Shown: piece after piece, positions 42,292 through 51,884 of the stretch
How the letters are laid out: the number at the start of each line of letters is the position of its first letter
How positions within the stretch are numbered: the stretch's first letter is position 1
DNA from: Melioribacteraceae bacterium
GTDB lineage: Bacteria; Bacteroidota; Ignavibacteria; Ignavibacteriales; Melioribacteraceae
Assembly (NCBI GenBank): GCA_027030245.1
Contig: JALVFE010000030.1
Location: 124,001 to 188,000, forward strand
Direction: 5' to 3'
Length of the DNA: 64,000 bases
Translations under genes and position numbers: made by a program
The notes under the pieces: generated by a model
Databases searched by the model: none
What the model was told of the DNA's origin: nothing
The model's input: only the letters and a program-made list of their open reading frames with translations

Positions 42292-43579
42292 AAAAGAAAA
42301 CAAATTCCGAATTTTTATTTGGACTTTATTCGACTTTGCGAATACTTCGTATTCCATAGTTGTTGTTACATTCGTGTTTGCAGTATATTTTAAGGAAGTT
42401 GTAGCTTCCAACAAACCTGCGGGTGATTTGTTTTGGAGTTTGGGAATTAGCATTTCGATGATAATTACGGCTTTCGTTTCCCCGGTTTTAGGCGCCATTG
42501 CCGATTACTCTTCCGGGAAAAAAAGATTTTTGCTTTTCTTTACTTTACTTTGTATTGTCTCAACTGCTATTATGTACTTTCTTAACGAGGGCGATATAAT
42601 TTTTGCGCTTGTTCTTTTTATTCTTGCCAATATCGGTTTCGAAGCGGGTTTGGTTTTTTACGATGCGTTTTTACCCGAACTAACATCGCCCAAAAACTAC
42701 GGAAGGGTAAGCGGGTACGGCTTTGGAATGGGATATCTCGGCTCACTTGTTATTTTGTTAATTATTGTACCTTTTATTCAAGACAATCTAATTAAAGAAA
42801 CATTTCCCGTAGCTGCTGCATTTTTCCTTCTCTTTGCAGCGCCGCTTTTTTTCTTTATCCACGATTTCAGAAAAAAAACGGAACACAAGGAATCTTATTT
42901 TAAAGTAGGATTCGGAAGAGTATTTACAACAATTAAAAACTTAAAGTATTACAAAAATCTTGTGATTTTTTTACTCTCATTCTTTTTCTATATCGAAGGA
43001 GTAAACACCGTTATTTTCTTTGCGGGAAATTATGCGAAAACCACTTTACACTTTTCCATGACGAATTTAATTTTCTTTTTCTTGATTGTGCAAACCACCG
43101 CGATTTTAGGTGCTGTGCTTTTCGGAATTATTTCCGACTCATTGGGACAGAAAAAAACGATTCAAATTACATTATATATTTGGCTTTTTACAATTCTTGT
43201 CGCCTACGTAACAAGCGGAGACGGCGCGATTGTTCAATACCTTAGTGATAAATTCACTTTACCGGTCGGGGAAATCCAACAAAGATCGTTTTATTTGGTC
43301 GGACTCTTAGCCGGCGGTGTAATCGGCGCAACGCAGTCTACAAGCAGAAGTCTGATGTCCAAACTTACGCCGTACGAAAAGAAGACGGAGTTTTTCGGTT
43401 TTTATTCGCTATTTGGGAAAAGTTCCGCTGTTTTGGGACCTGTGGTCTTCGGAGTTGTAAGTTACATAACGGGAAACCAACGGTTTGCCATTTTATCGAT
43501 TGCTTTCTTTTTTATAGTAGGATTAATTGTTTTGAATTATGTTAAAGACCCGGACGTTAAAACCCAAACAATACAATAA
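42254..43579 (+). CDS. MFS transporter, UMF1/Atg22-like
   Basis: The 441-residue protein starts at TTG 42254 inside the nusB end, preceded by CAGGGGAC. It has about 12 transmembrane helices and the UMF1-type beginning IWTLFDFANTSYSIVV, with ADYSSGKKRFL and the late motif GGVIGATQSTSRSLMSKLTP. Such proteins export amino acids or other solutes; the substrate is unknown. Overlap with nusB suggests coupled translation. Confidence 0.82.
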   Translation: MSNPSTKNLPENKKENKFRIFIWTLFDFANTSYSIVVVTFVFAVYFKEVVASNKPAGDLFWSLGISISMIITAFVSPVLGAIADYSSGKKRFLLFFTLLCIVSTAIMYFLNEGDIIFALVLFILANIGFEAGLVFYDAFLPELTSPKNYGRVSGYGFGMGYLGSLVILLIIVPFIQDNLIKETFPVAAAFFLLFAAPLFFFIHDFRKKTEHKESYFKVGFGRVFTTIKNLKYYKNLVIFLLSFFFYIEGVNTVIFFAGNYAKTTLHFSMTNLIFFFLIVQTTAILGAVLFGIISDSLGQKKTIQITLYIWLFTILVAYVTSGDGAIVQYLSDKFTLPVGEIQQRSFYLVGLLAGGVIGATQSTSRSLMSKLTPYEKKTEFFGFYSLFGKSSAVLGPVVFGVVSYITGNQRFAILSIAFFFIVGLIVLNYVKDPDVKTQTIQ

Positions 43580-43644
43580 TAAGAAATAATTAGTTTTTGT
43601 ATTTTGCGATAGGACATTTTACGGTAACAGCGAATACACCGGAA

Positions 43645-44376
43645 TTACTTTCTAAGTTTTGTCCCTTTTTGGTAACTATGTTTAAAGAGAAAATAAATTG
43701 CGGTAACCGAAACAACCAACCAAAGCAAACCCCATGCAATCGAAGGAATGCCGGAAATATTTTCCAGCAAACCCGCATCGGTTACCCTTTCACTGCCGGA
43801 AAGAATGTCTTCTTTGATATCGGTTAAGACATAAAGCGAAGAAATCAGTCCGAGCGATTTCATCAAATAAGAATGAACCGTTTTACTAAAATACCGGGGC
43901 GATAAAAAAAGTAGTATTGCAAAAAACAAAGCGGAAAACACCGTAGCCGAACCTTTCAAGATGTTTGCCGCAAAGATAATAAGGATAACGGAAACGGTAG
44001 TGCAAATGTATTTACTTAACTTCAAATTGTAAGAAGAAACAAAAAGAGCGGCGCCGAAAAACAAACTTCCCAAATAACCGGCCGAAGCAATTAGAAAACG
44101 GTTACCGCCTTCGGTTATGGTTACGCCTCCCAAATAATAATTGATTTTTATCATTTCCACTTTACCGCCGGTGAAAAACGCTATAAAAGCGTGACTGATT
44201 TCGTGCAAAAGAATTACAAAAAGTTTAACGGGATAAATAATTATCGTATCCCAAAATAATACGGCAAAAAGTGTGATTCCTGAAATGATGAGTAATTCCA
44301 GATTTTTATTACTTATGCCGCTTTTTTTCTTTTGGGATTTTCTTGACTTATTTGTATTGGTTTTTGTTTTTCCCAT
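43645..44376 (-). CDS. M50-like membrane zinc metalloprotease
   Basis: The 243-residue protein begins with a basic, Lys/Ser-rich tail and has about six transmembrane helices. The motif HEISH (58-62) sits in a hydrophobic helix (VKLFVILLHEISHAFIAFF), as in M50B or site-2-protease-like proteins, followed by GGKVEMIKINYYLGGVTI. The second metal motif is not obvious. It is convergent with the MFS gene. Substrate unknown; probably cleaves within membranes or acts as a related non-proteolytic protein. Confidence 0.72.
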   Translation of the reverse strand: MGKTKTNTNKSRKSQKKKSGISNKNLELLIISGITLFAVLFWDTIIIYPVKLFVILLHEISHAFIAFFTGGKVEMIKINYYLGGVTITEGGNRFLIASAGYLGSLFFGAALFVSSYNLKLSKYICTTVSVILIIFAANILKGSATVFSALFFAILLFLSPRYFSKTVHSYLMKSLGLISSLYVLTDIKEDILSGSERVTDAGLLENISGIPSIAWGLLWLVVSVTAIYFLFKHSYQKGTKLRK

Positions 44377-44488
44377 TGACTTTTTTGATTTTAAGAATAC
44401 ATTTACAAATATAGCTTTGGAAATCTATTAAATCATCTTGATAATTTTTGTTTTTTTTCAGTATAAAATTTATTTTAGTGGTGCAAAA

Positions 44489-44561
44489 GCGAGCGTAACT
44501 CAGTTGGTAGAGTGTCAGCTTCCCAAGCTGAATGTCGCGGGTTCGAATCCCGTCGCTCGCT
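44489..44561 (+). tRNA. tRNA-Gly (CCC)
   Basis: A full cloverleaf: acceptor GCGAGCG with CGCTCGC, D-arm ACTC/GAGT, anticodon stem TCAGC/GCTGA around TTCCCAA with anticodon CCC at 44522-44524, and T-arm GCGGG-TTCGAAT-CCCGT. The discriminator is T73, normal for glycine. CCA is not encoded. Confidence 0.95.
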
Positions 44562-44683
44562 CTAAAATTCGTTTGCAAAATTGGAAATATTAAATTAAGT
44601 TTACAATCTCAATATCGAGTTCATTTGATTTATTGATGATGATTTTTGTCGCCACCCTCTATACGGCGGCAACAACAACGAGA

Positions 44684-44758
44684 GGGGCCTTAGCTCAGTT
44701 GGTTTAGAGCACCTGCCTTACAAGCAGGGGGTCAGAGGTTCGAGTCCTCTAGGCCCCA
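44684..44758 (+). tRNA. tRNA-Val (TAC)
   Basis: A full cloverleaf: acceptor GGGGCCT with AGGCCCC, D-arm GCTC/GAGC, anticodon stem CCTGC/GCAGG around CTTACAA with anticodon TAC at 44719-44721, and T-arm AGAGG-TTCGAGT-CCTCT. The discriminator is A; CCA is not encoded. Confidence 0.95.
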
Positions 44759-44760
44759 CA

Positions 44761-44789
44761 AACCCGCGCCGGTTGGTAGCGGGTTTTTT
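44761..44789 (+). terminator. Terminator after tRNA-Val
   Basis: AACCCGC (44761-44767) pairs with GCGGGTT (44779-44785), followed by TTTTA, three bases after the tRNA. Confidence 0.75.
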
Positions 44790-44887
44790 ATTATACTGTT
44801 ATCGTTTCTACGGTTACTCTGTCGCCGCCGTCCACACGGTCCCCATGCTGCCACCGTCCATAAAGGCTGTCTCAAAATGTAAAAATC

Positions 44888-44967
44888 ATCATCCCGCCCG
44901 CCTTTGGCGGATTGATTAGAACCAATCATCCCGTCCGCCGTGGGTGGATCGTTTCGGGATCTGAAAA
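44888..44967. repeat. Dispersed CCCGCCCGCC / CGGGATCT-type repeats, two adjacent copies
   Basis: Two tandem units begin ATCATCCCG(C/T)CCGCC and contain small GGCGG/CCGCC stems. The second ends in TTTCGGGATCTGAAAA. They share their word order with the unit at 45237-45284. Confidence 0.6.
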
Positions 44968-45157
44968 ATAACCGCCGCTAATTCGCTAATGATAAAGTTT
45001 GGGGGATGCAGATTTTTAGCCCATACGTCTTACATCTTACGTCTTTCGTTTTGCGTTTAGGATTGGTCTCTGGTCATTAGTCATTGGGAATTTGGGATTA
45101 GTTGTTTGGAATTTTTGATTTGTTATTTCTTCCGCCTTCAACTGGATAGCAATTAAC

Positions 45158-45229
45158 ATGTCATTCAGAATTTATTGTGGGATCTATGAAGAAAAAATAA
45201 GATGCTGAAACAAGTTCAGCATGACACAG
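45158..45229. repeat. Dispersed hairpin repeat, CATGTCATTC type
   Basis: It begins CATGTCATTCAGAATT and contains the perfect 8-base stem ATGCTGAA (45202-45209) with TTCAGCAT (45215-45222) around ACAAG, then GACACAGAAT. Confidence 0.65.
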
Positions 45230-45236
45230 AATAGAA

Positions 45237-45284
45237 CATGTCATCCCGTCCGCCGTCGGCGGATTATTTCGGGATCTAAAAGAA
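45237..45284. repeat. Dispersed nested-hairpin repeat
   Basis: The outer stem ATCCCG (45243-45248) pairs with CGGGAT (45270-45275), and an inner TCCGCCG pairs with CGGCGGA. It is introduced by CATGTC like its neighbours. Confidence 0.65.
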
Positions 45285-45285
45285 A

Positions 45286-45325
45286 CATGTCATTCCGAAC
45301 TTGTTTCGGAATCTATAAAGAACTA
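45286..45325. repeat. Dispersed hairpin repeat, inverted kin of 45202-45222
   Basis: ATTCCGAA (45292-45299) pairs with TTCGGAAT (45305-45312) around CTTGT. The core GAACTTGTTTC is close to the reverse complement of GAAACAAGTTC at 45207-45217. Confidence 0.65.
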
Positions 45326-45681
45326 CAAAATAGTACAACAATATTATTGTAATTTGTTATTGGTCATTGGGAATTTCTTTCCTTCGCGTTCTTTGTGATT
45401 TTTCCTTTGTGTGCTTTGTGGTAAAAAAAAGAACAACAGGTTGTTCACAAATTGAACACGGACTGTATACGGAATAATTGGAATTTGTCATTTGGAATTT
45501 TTTATTGTCATTTCATCTGCCTCAAGTGGACAGCCTGCCACATGCGCGTCAGCCCAAATGTTTGATAACAGAAGATGAACGATTGCAATACCCATTCCTC
45601 CGGTTGGTAAAAAAAGACCTTGCTTCAACCGGATAAAATTTCTATTTTTCGAACTAATTATTAAAAAATTCGAAAAATCTT

Positions 45682-46281
45682 TTGAATAAATACGAAAACA
45701 AAAGAGAGCTTATCAAAAACGCCGGAAGACAACTGTTTGTTACTTACGGTATCCGTAAAACCACTTTGGATGATATTGCGAATAAAATCGGTCTTAGAAA
45801 AAACTCGCTTTATTATTATTTCCCCAGTAAAGAAGATTTATTTCATGAATTGATCGAAGACGAAGTGAATTATCATTTTGAAAAATTGCAAGGTATCGTT
45901 GAAAGTAAAAAATCTTGCCAGGATAAAATCTTATTGGTTATCAGAGAATTAACAAATTTCGTGCACGAGCGGGGGAATAAATACTCCATAACTATGAAAG
46001 CATTTATCGAAATTAATCAAGTTGTAGAGGAAAAATTTCCCGAATTCAAATCACGCGTTGCCGGTTTAATTCATTCTCTATTAAAAGAGGGGATTAAAAA
46101 AGGTGAATTCAAAAAACATAATGCCAAGCAAGTTGCCGAGGATATAACTTTTTTGGTAAGATCCATAGAATTGAATTATTTCTACAATGCCAAAGTACAA
46201 TTTGTTTACGAACTTGATTTTGATTTGCTATACAAAACAATGAGAAGATTAACTCAATACATTTTCAATGGTTTAAAATAA
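45682..46281 (+). CDS. TetR family regulator of an RND efflux operon
   Basis: The 199-residue protein starts at TTG 45682. The N-terminal helix-turn-helix reads GIRKTTLDDIANKIGLRKNS followed by LYYYFPSKEDLFHELIEDE, a clear TetR DNA-binding domain. The C-terminal domain would bind an unknown ligand. It lies 18 bases upstream of a TolC-adaptor-permease set on the same strand and most likely represses that operon. Confidence 0.88.
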   Translation: MNKYENKRELIKNAGRQLFVTYGIRKTTLDDIANKIGLRKNSLYYYFPSKEDLFHELIEDEVNYHFEKLQGIVESKKSCQDKILLVIRELTNFVHERGNKYSITMKAFIEINQVVEEKFPEFKSRVAGLIHSLLKEGIKKGEFKKHNAKQVAEDITFLVRSIELNYFYNAKVQFVYELDFDLLYKTMRRLTQYIFNGLK

Positions 46282-46299
46282 AATTACCTTTAAGGAATT

Positions 46300-47730
46300 A
46301 TGATGATAAATAAATACAAAACCAATAGGTTATTACTTTTCCTTATTGTTTTTCACACCGGTGTTTTTGCGCAGGTGAAAACGATTGATTTGGATGATGC
46401 CATCAATATTGCTTTACAATCGAACAAGCAAATTAAAATTTCGGAGCTTGAAGTAAAAAAAGCGAGAGCTGCCGTTAGCGAAGCTTTCGGTTATGCTTTG
46501 CCGTCGCTCGATGTTTCCGCAAGTCTAACAAGATTCTTGGAAAAACCCCGCATGCCGTTTCCTGACTTCCAAGCGTTACTCGGTAATTCTGTTTACGGCA
46601 TACTCTTTAACGAAGGCGTGTTGCCTTATAATCCACAGAAATTCAGACCTTTGGAAACCAAGCTGCAAAGTTTCGCGCAGACCAACAATTACGAAGCCGG
46701 AATTACATTGACGCAGATAATATTTAACTCCGCAGTGTTCAGGGGAATCGGAGCTTCGGCAATTTATCTGAATTTGGCAAAGGAACGTTTGAAAGCAACG
46801 GTTTCCGAAACCGTAACGAACGTTAAAAAATCTTTTTACGGTGTCTTGCTTTTGAAGGAGATGCTTGCAATTACCCGCGAAAGGCTGCAAAACGCAGAGG
46901 AGAATCTCCGTAATCTTAAATCGATGAACGAAAAAGGTTTGGTTTCGGATTTTGACGTTATGCAAGTGGAAGTTCAAGTGGAAAACATAAAACCCAAATT
47001 GGTAGAACTGCAAAACACGTTGTTGAAGGCTAAAGACGGACTGAAAATTGTTCTCGGACTGAAACAAAACGATAAAATAGATGTCTCCGGAAAATTTGAA
47101 TATAATTACACTGATTACAAAAACGATTCGTTATTGATTGACGAAGCATTGCAAAGTAATTATAACTTAAAAGTTTTGCGACTAAAAAAACAAGTGGACG
47201 ATGAATTTATAGAAATCGACCGTTCAGATTATTGGCCTACCGTTGCACTTTTCGGGAATTATAAATTTGCCGGAAGTTCCGATAGTTGGGATTTTCAGAA
47301 TTATACCTCGTCGATGATTGGAATTAATTTCTCCATAAATATTTTCAAAGGAAGGAGAGTTGTTAATAAAGTTGAGCAATCCGAAATAACGGCAATTCAA
47401 ACGTTGGAGCAGATTGCACTCACCGAAGATATGTTGCGGTTACAAATTAAAGAAAAACTGAATCAGTTCAAACAAATACAAACTCAAATTGAGGCGTTGG
47501 AAAGAAACGTTTCGCTAGCACAGAAAGCTTACGAAATTGCGAAAGTTAAATACAGCGAAGGGTCGGCAACACAATTGGAAGTTAAAAATGCCGACGTTGA
47601 ATTGAGCCTGGCAAAAACAAACAGAATAAAAGCTATTCACGACTATACGTTGGCTCAAGCACAGCTTGAAAATTTGCTCGGCAGAGTCGACAAAAAATAT
47701 TTTAAAAATTTTAAGAATTATTTGGAATAA
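46300..47730 (+). CDS. TolC-like outer-membrane efflux protein
   Basis: The 476-residue protein has a signal peptide (to about residue 25, ending FAQ), then paired OEP domains: IDLDDAINIALQSNKQIKIS and long coiled helices (ERLQNAEENLRNLKSMNEKG, RNVSLAQKAYEIAKVKYSEG). Two beta-barrel stretches lie between. It would trimerise as the outer-membrane exit duct of the RND pump. It is followed by the adaptor gene after 18 bases. Confidence 0.9.
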   Translation: MMINKYKTNRLLLFLIVFHTGVFAQVKTIDLDDAINIALQSNKQIKISELEVKKARAAVSEAFGYALPSLDVSASLTRFLEKPRMPFPDFQALLGNSVYGILFNEGVLPYNPQKFRPLETKLQSFAQTNNYEAGITLTQIIFNSAVFRGIGASAIYLNLAKERLKATVSETVTNVKKSFYGVLLLKEMLAITRERLQNAEENLRNLKSMNEKGLVSDFDVMQVEVQVENIKPKLVELQNTLLKAKDGLKIVLGLKQNDKIDVSGKFEYNYTDYKNDSLLIDEALQSNYNLKVLRLKKQVDDEFIEIDRSDYWPTVALFGNYKFAGSSDSWDFQNYTSSMIGINFSINIFKGRRVVNKVEQSEITAIQTLEQIALTEDMLRLQIKEKLNQFKQIQTQIEALERNVSLAQKAYEIAKVKYSEGSATQLEVKNADVELSLAKTNRIKAIHDYTLAQAQLENLLGRVDKKYFKNFKNYLE

Positions 47731-47748
47731 AATTTTGGGAATCAAAAA

Positions 47749-48795
47749 ATGATAAAAAGAAAAAAAATATTTTACCCCGTTGTATTATTGATATTGCTTG
47801 CCGTCATCTTAAACGGCTGCGGAAATAAAGATAATAAAGGAAATGCAAAAAGTATCGAGGAAATTCAGAAGGAAGAAGGGATTCCTGTTGTAGTTCAAGT
47901 AATAGAAAAGAAACCGTTTGCGAAACAGATGAATTTCTTCGGAACTTTGGAAGGAATCAGGCAAACGGTTGTGGGCGCCATGATCGGAGGAAGAATAGAA
48001 AAAATTAATTTCCGCCCGGGTGATTATGTACGGAAAGGGGATGTGGTAATCGAATTCCCCGAAGATTCGCCGGCATCCCAATACCAACAAGCAAAAGCTG
48101 CGTACGAGGTGTCCAAGAAAAATTACGAAAGGATTAAAGCGCTTTACGAAGCGGGGGAAACGTCCAAAGCAAATTACGAGGGAATCGAAGCCAAATATTT
48201 GGTTGATAAACGGAATTATGAAACGATGAGACAAATGTTGTTCCTCGATGCGCCGTATAACGGAGTTATAACAGAAATGATGGTAAACGAGGGAGACAAT
48301 GTTAAAGCGAAAACCGCTTTGTTTACCATTGCCCAATTACATAAACTAAAAACTAAAATCTGGCTCTCGCCCGAAGAAGTTCGTTTGATTAAAAAAGGAA
48401 TGCCGGTAAAGGCAAAATATAATGGAAAAGTATTCAAGGGAAAAATTCAAAATGTATCTGTTGGCGTTGATCCGTTCAAACAAGCCTTCAGCGCTACGGT
48501 AGTATTCGATAACAAATCGGGTGAGTTAAGACCCGGATTAACTCTGGAAGTAATAGTTCTGGTTTATCAAAATAAGGAAACAGTGATAGTTCCTTTAAAT
48601 TTAATTAAACACGATGCGCAAGGGGACTTCGTTTTTATTTCGTCTGAAGGTAAAGCTAAAAAGCAATATGTGGAAACAGGCGAAAAGAGCGGATTAAGCA
48701 TCGAAATTAAGAATGGGCTTAATATCGGAGACAGTCTAATCGTTAAAGGTGCTGATAGAGTATCCGAAGGTTCAAAGATTAAAGTCGTCGAATAG
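47749..48795 (+). CDS. RND efflux periplasmic adaptor lipoprotein
   Basis: The 348-residue protein has a lipobox LNGC (Cys24), a barrel-sandwich (biotinyl-lipoyl-like) hybrid (GGRIEKINFRPGDYVRKGDV), an alpha-hairpin (QQAKAAYEVSKKNYERIKAL) and beta-barrel and membrane-proximal domains (PGLTLEVIVLVYQNKETVIV). It bridges the inner-membrane permease and the TolC-like duct. Position between them fits. Confidence 0.9.
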   Translation: MIKRKKIFYPVVLLILLAVILNGCGNKDNKGNAKSIEEIQKEEGIPVVVQVIEKKPFAKQMNFFGTLEGIRQTVVGAMIGGRIEKINFRPGDYVRKGDVVIEFPEDSPASQYQQAKAAYEVSKKNYERIKALYEAGETSKANYEGIEAKYLVDKRNYETMRQMLFLDAPYNGVITEMMVNEGDNVKAKTALFTIAQLHKLKTKIWLSPEEVRLIKKGMPVKAKYNGKVFKGKIQNVSVGVDPFKQAFSATVVFDNKSGELRPGLTLEVIVLVYQNKETVIVPLNLIKHDAQGDFVFISSEGKAKKQYVETGEKSGLSIEIKNGLNIGDSLIVKGADRVSEGSKIKVVE

Positions 48796-48806
48796 GAGGG
48801 CAGAGA

Positions 48807-51800
48807 ATGTTTCTTGTAAAATTATCTTTGGAAAGACCCGTTCTTACGACGGTTGCGATACTGATTTTTATTATTTTCGGCGGTTTGGCGTACTTCGGTC
48901 TGAATCTTAATCAAATGCCGGATGTGGAAATTCCGTTTGTAACCGTTTCTACAGTTTATCCGGGCGCCGGTCCGAAAGAAGTGGAAAACCTTATCACCAA
49001 GCGAATAGAAGACGCTGTTTCTACTATAAGCGGAATTAAGAGAATCGAATCTTATTGTTTGGACGGTGTTGGAATTACACTTTTGGAATTCAGACTGGAT
49101 AAAGACGTAAACGTTGCAAATCAGGAAGTGAAAGATAAAGTTGAAACTATTCTGAACCAATTACCGGACGAAGCGAAAAAGCCGATAATTCAAAAATTTG
49201 ATTTTTCCGCTTTTCCCATTATCGATTTGGTTTTAAACGGACCCGTAGGACCCCGGGAACTTTATGAATTGGCGGATAAAAAAATAAAGGACAGACTTTC
49301 ACAAATAAGCGGTGTTGCAAACGTAAACATTACCGGGGGTCAGAAAAGGGAAATCCGTGTTGTAATGGATGACAAGGTAATTTACGAAAATAAGATTTCA
49401 CTTCCGCAAATGTTACAATTGCTCGGAGCGCAAAACCTCGATATTCCGGGCGGTTATTTTCAGAACACGGAAGAAGAATATTCCGTCCGGTTCAAAGGAC
49501 AATTTTCCAGCGTGGATGAGATAAGAAATTTGTTGGTTCACACGCCTTACGGAAATAAAAGGCTTTCGCAAATAGCGGATGTGCAAGACAGCGGAAAAGA
49601 TATCCGTCTGCGCTCCATTTATTTCGATGCCGGAACAAAAATACGGGACGAAAACGTTGTAAGGTTATCAATTATTAAAAGTACAGACGGAAACGTTGTA
49701 AAGGTTGCCGATGCCGTAAAAGCGATTTTACCCGAACTTCAAGCTTCGCTGCCTGACGGTATAAAGCTAACGATGGTAAACGACAAATCGGAATTTACCC
49801 GGAGCACAGTTGACGATACGATGAGCAACATTATTCTCGGTGTTATTTTTACATCGATCGTTCTGTTCTTGTTTTTGGGCGATGTTAGATCCACTTTAAT
49901 CGTTGCGCTTTCCATGCCCGCCTCAATTATCGCAACTTTCTGGGCATTGCAGTTATTTGATTTGACATTAAATATTATGACATTAATGGGTCTTTCGGTA
50001 TCAGTCGGTGTTCTCGTTGCTAATTCTGTGGTTGTACTCGAAAACATTTTCAGGCACAGGAATCTGGGACTCGACTCCAAAGAATCGGCTTTAACCGGAA
50101 CAACTGAAATTGCGGTTGCAGTAATTGCCGCTACCGCTACAAACCTTGTAGTATTTTTACCGATTGCGAACATGAGCTCAATTGTCGGAAGGTTTTTAAG
50201 GGAATTGGCTCTTGCCGCTTCGTTCGCTACTATTTTTTCTCTTTTGTTTTCTTTTACGTTAACACCAATGCTTGCAAATTTGATGATTGGGAAGAAAGAA
50301 AAAGAAGGAAAGTTTAAAATCAAATTAAATGAATTCTATGCAAAATGGGATTCGTTTTACGCCAAACTCTTGGAAAAAGCTTTGAAAAACAAATTTGTTG
50401 CGTTCGTGATTGTTGTCGGTTCGTTTCTGTTGCTTGTTTTGTCGATTGTTGTGTATGGACCGAATTTGGGATTCGATTTCATTCCCCATTCCGATGACGG
50501 AAGGATTTCGATTACCGCTGAACTTCCGCAAGAATATAACATGAAAGAAACGGCGAAAACCTTGAAACTAATTGAGGATAGAATTAAGAAGCATAAAGAA
50601 GTGGTGCACATTCTTACTGATCTCGGAAAAATAGATAATCTTAATACCGGTACCAATATGGCGCGAATGGAAGTAAAGCTTGTCGATCAATCCGAAAGGG
50701 ATTTGAAATTACAAGATATGATAAACATTTTCGTTGCGGAACTGGCAGATATACCTAATGTGAAAATTACTGTCGATTACGGTTCCAAGCAAGGACAGCA
50801 AGGTGCTCCGATTCAATTTTTTGTATTGGGGCAAGACCTTAACAAATTGGAAGAATTAAAGAACACTATTTTCGAAAAAATAAAGGATGTTCCGGGATTG
50901 ATTAACTTGGATCAAAGTTCCAGAAAAGGGAAACCGGAAATTACCATTATCCCCAAAAGGGTAAAACTTGCACAAACCGGAATCACCGCGCAGGAAATTG
51001 CTCTGACGGTTAGAGCGGCTATTGAAGGAATGCAAACTTCAAAATACCGTGAAGCCGGTAACGAATACGATATTACGATTACACTGAATGAAAAATCCGT
51101 AAATAGTCCGGAAAAAATAGCTTCCATTCCGATTGTTGCAAGAAACGGCGTTGTTTACAGAATTGCCCAACTTGCCGATGTCAAATTCACAAAAGGATTT
51201 TCAAAAATTTTGCACCGGGATAAATATGCCGCAATCCAGTTTACTGGATCGCCCACTCCCGGAACACCGCTCGGTGATGTTACATCGGAAATTGACCGCA
51301 GGTTGAAAGAAATTAATTTGCCACAAGGATATAAGATAAAATGGACAGGTAACGTTGAAATGATGAACGAAATGCTTGCAGATTTTGCTTTTGCTTTTAT
51401 TTTGGCGATGGTTTTAACTTATATGTTACTTGCGGCAATATTGGAAAGTTTTATCCAACCGTTTTTTATATTGCTCACGGTTCCGCTTGCTCTTATCGGT
51501 GTACTGGCATCGCTGTTTTATACCAATATACCTTTTGCAATTACCTCTTTAATGGCAATAGTCATGTTGATAGGAATTGTAGTGAATAATGCCATACTTA
51601 TGCTCGATTATACGAATCAACTTGTCCGCGAAAAAGGGATGAAAATCAGAGATGCTCTTATCCGTGCTTGCCCGACTAAATTAAAACCGATTATAATGTC
51701 TACATTGGCAATCATACTCGGTATGTTACCGATGGCAATTGGGATTGGCGCAGCAGGTAAAGAAATGCGCATGCCTCTTGGCGTTGTAAGTGTGGGCGGT

Positions 51801-51884
51801 TTGATTGTATCCACTGTTCTTACATTATTTGTAGTTCCGGCGTTTTACTATTTGGTTTCGAAAGAGCGCAGGCAAAATTCTTAA
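48807..51884 (+). CDS. RND efflux permease lacking the TM4 Asp pair
   Basis: The 1025-residue inner-membrane pump has the usual 12-helix, two-porter-loop plan: LSLERPVLTTVAILIFII at the start, then NQMPDVEIPFVTVSTVYPGA and the duplicated late half with MAIVMLIGIVVNNAILMLDY. In TM4, where AcrB has Asp407-Asp408, this protein has Ala405-Asn406 (VGVLVANSVVVLEN; codons 50019-50024). TM10 has Val-Asn-Asn instead of the AcrB Lys940. Coupling must therefore use other residues or a different ion. Substrate unknown. Confidence 0.9.
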   Translation: MFLVKLSLERPVLTTVAILIFIIFGGLAYFGLNLNQMPDVEIPFVTVSTVYPGAGPKEVENLITKRIEDAVSTISGIKRIESYCLDGVGITLLEFRLDKDVNVANQEVKDKVETILNQLPDEAKKPIIQKFDFSAFPIIDLVLNGPVGPRELYELADKKIKDRLSQISGVANVNITGGQKREIRVVMDDKVIYENKISLPQMLQLLGAQNLDIPGGYFQNTEEEYSVRFKGQFSSVDEIRNLLVHTPYGNKRLSQIADVQDSGKDIRLRSIYFDAGTKIRDENVVRLSIIKSTDGNVVKVADAVKAILPELQASLPDGIKLTMVNDKSEFTRSTVDDTMSNIILGVIFTSIVLFLFLGDVRSTLIVALSMPASIIATFWALQLFDLTLNIMTLMGLSVSVGVLVANSVVVLENIFRHRNLGLDSKESALTGTTEIAVAVIAATATNLVVFLPIANMSSIVGRFLRELALAASFATIFSLLFSFTLTPMLANLMIGKKEKEGKFKIKLNEFYAKWDSFYAKLLEKALKNKFVAFVIVVGSFLLLVLSIVVYGPNLGFDFIPHSDDGRISITAELPQEYNMKETAKTLKLIEDRIKKHKEVVHILTDLGKIDNLNTGTNMARMEVKLVDQSERDLKLQDMINIFVAELADIPNVKITVDYGSKQGQQGAPIQFFVLGQDLNKLEELKNTIFEKIKDVPGLINLDQSSRKGKPEITIIPKRVKLAQTGITAQEIALTVRAAIEGMQTSKYREAGNEYDITITLNEKSVNSPEKIASIPIVARNGVVYRIAQLADVKFTKGFSKILHRDKYAAIQFTGSPTPGTPLGDVTSEIDRRLKEINLPQGYKIKWTGNVEMMNEMLADFAFAFILAMVLTYMLLAAILESFIQPFFILLTVPLALIGVLASLFYTNIPFAITSLMAIVMLIGIVVNNAILMLDYTNQLVREKGMKIRDALIRACPTKLKPIIMSTLAIILGMLPMAIGIGAAGKEMRMPLGVVSVGGLIVSTVLTLFVVPAFYYLVSKERRQNS

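Larger units (their letters stand above)
44790..45681. other. Gene-free repeat-rich stretch
   Basis: About 890 bases hold no credible gene. Besides the hairpin repeats listed separately, variants of GTCATTGGGAATTT recur (near 45075, 45361 and 45485), and a block near 45530-45640 looks like fragments of further dispersed repeats. The right end must hold the promoter of the efflux operon regulator. Confidence 0.6.

Noticed and set aside
44348-44578. Minus-strand frame of 76 residues across the tRNA-Gly gene
   Set aside because: It is the antisense translation of the tRNA (RASDGIRTRDIQLGK), a well-known artefact of gene calling.
44732-44929. Minus-strand frame over the tRNA-Val end and repeats
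   Set aside because: It overlaps the tRNA 3' end, a terminator and dispersed repeats; no ribosome site or family pattern.
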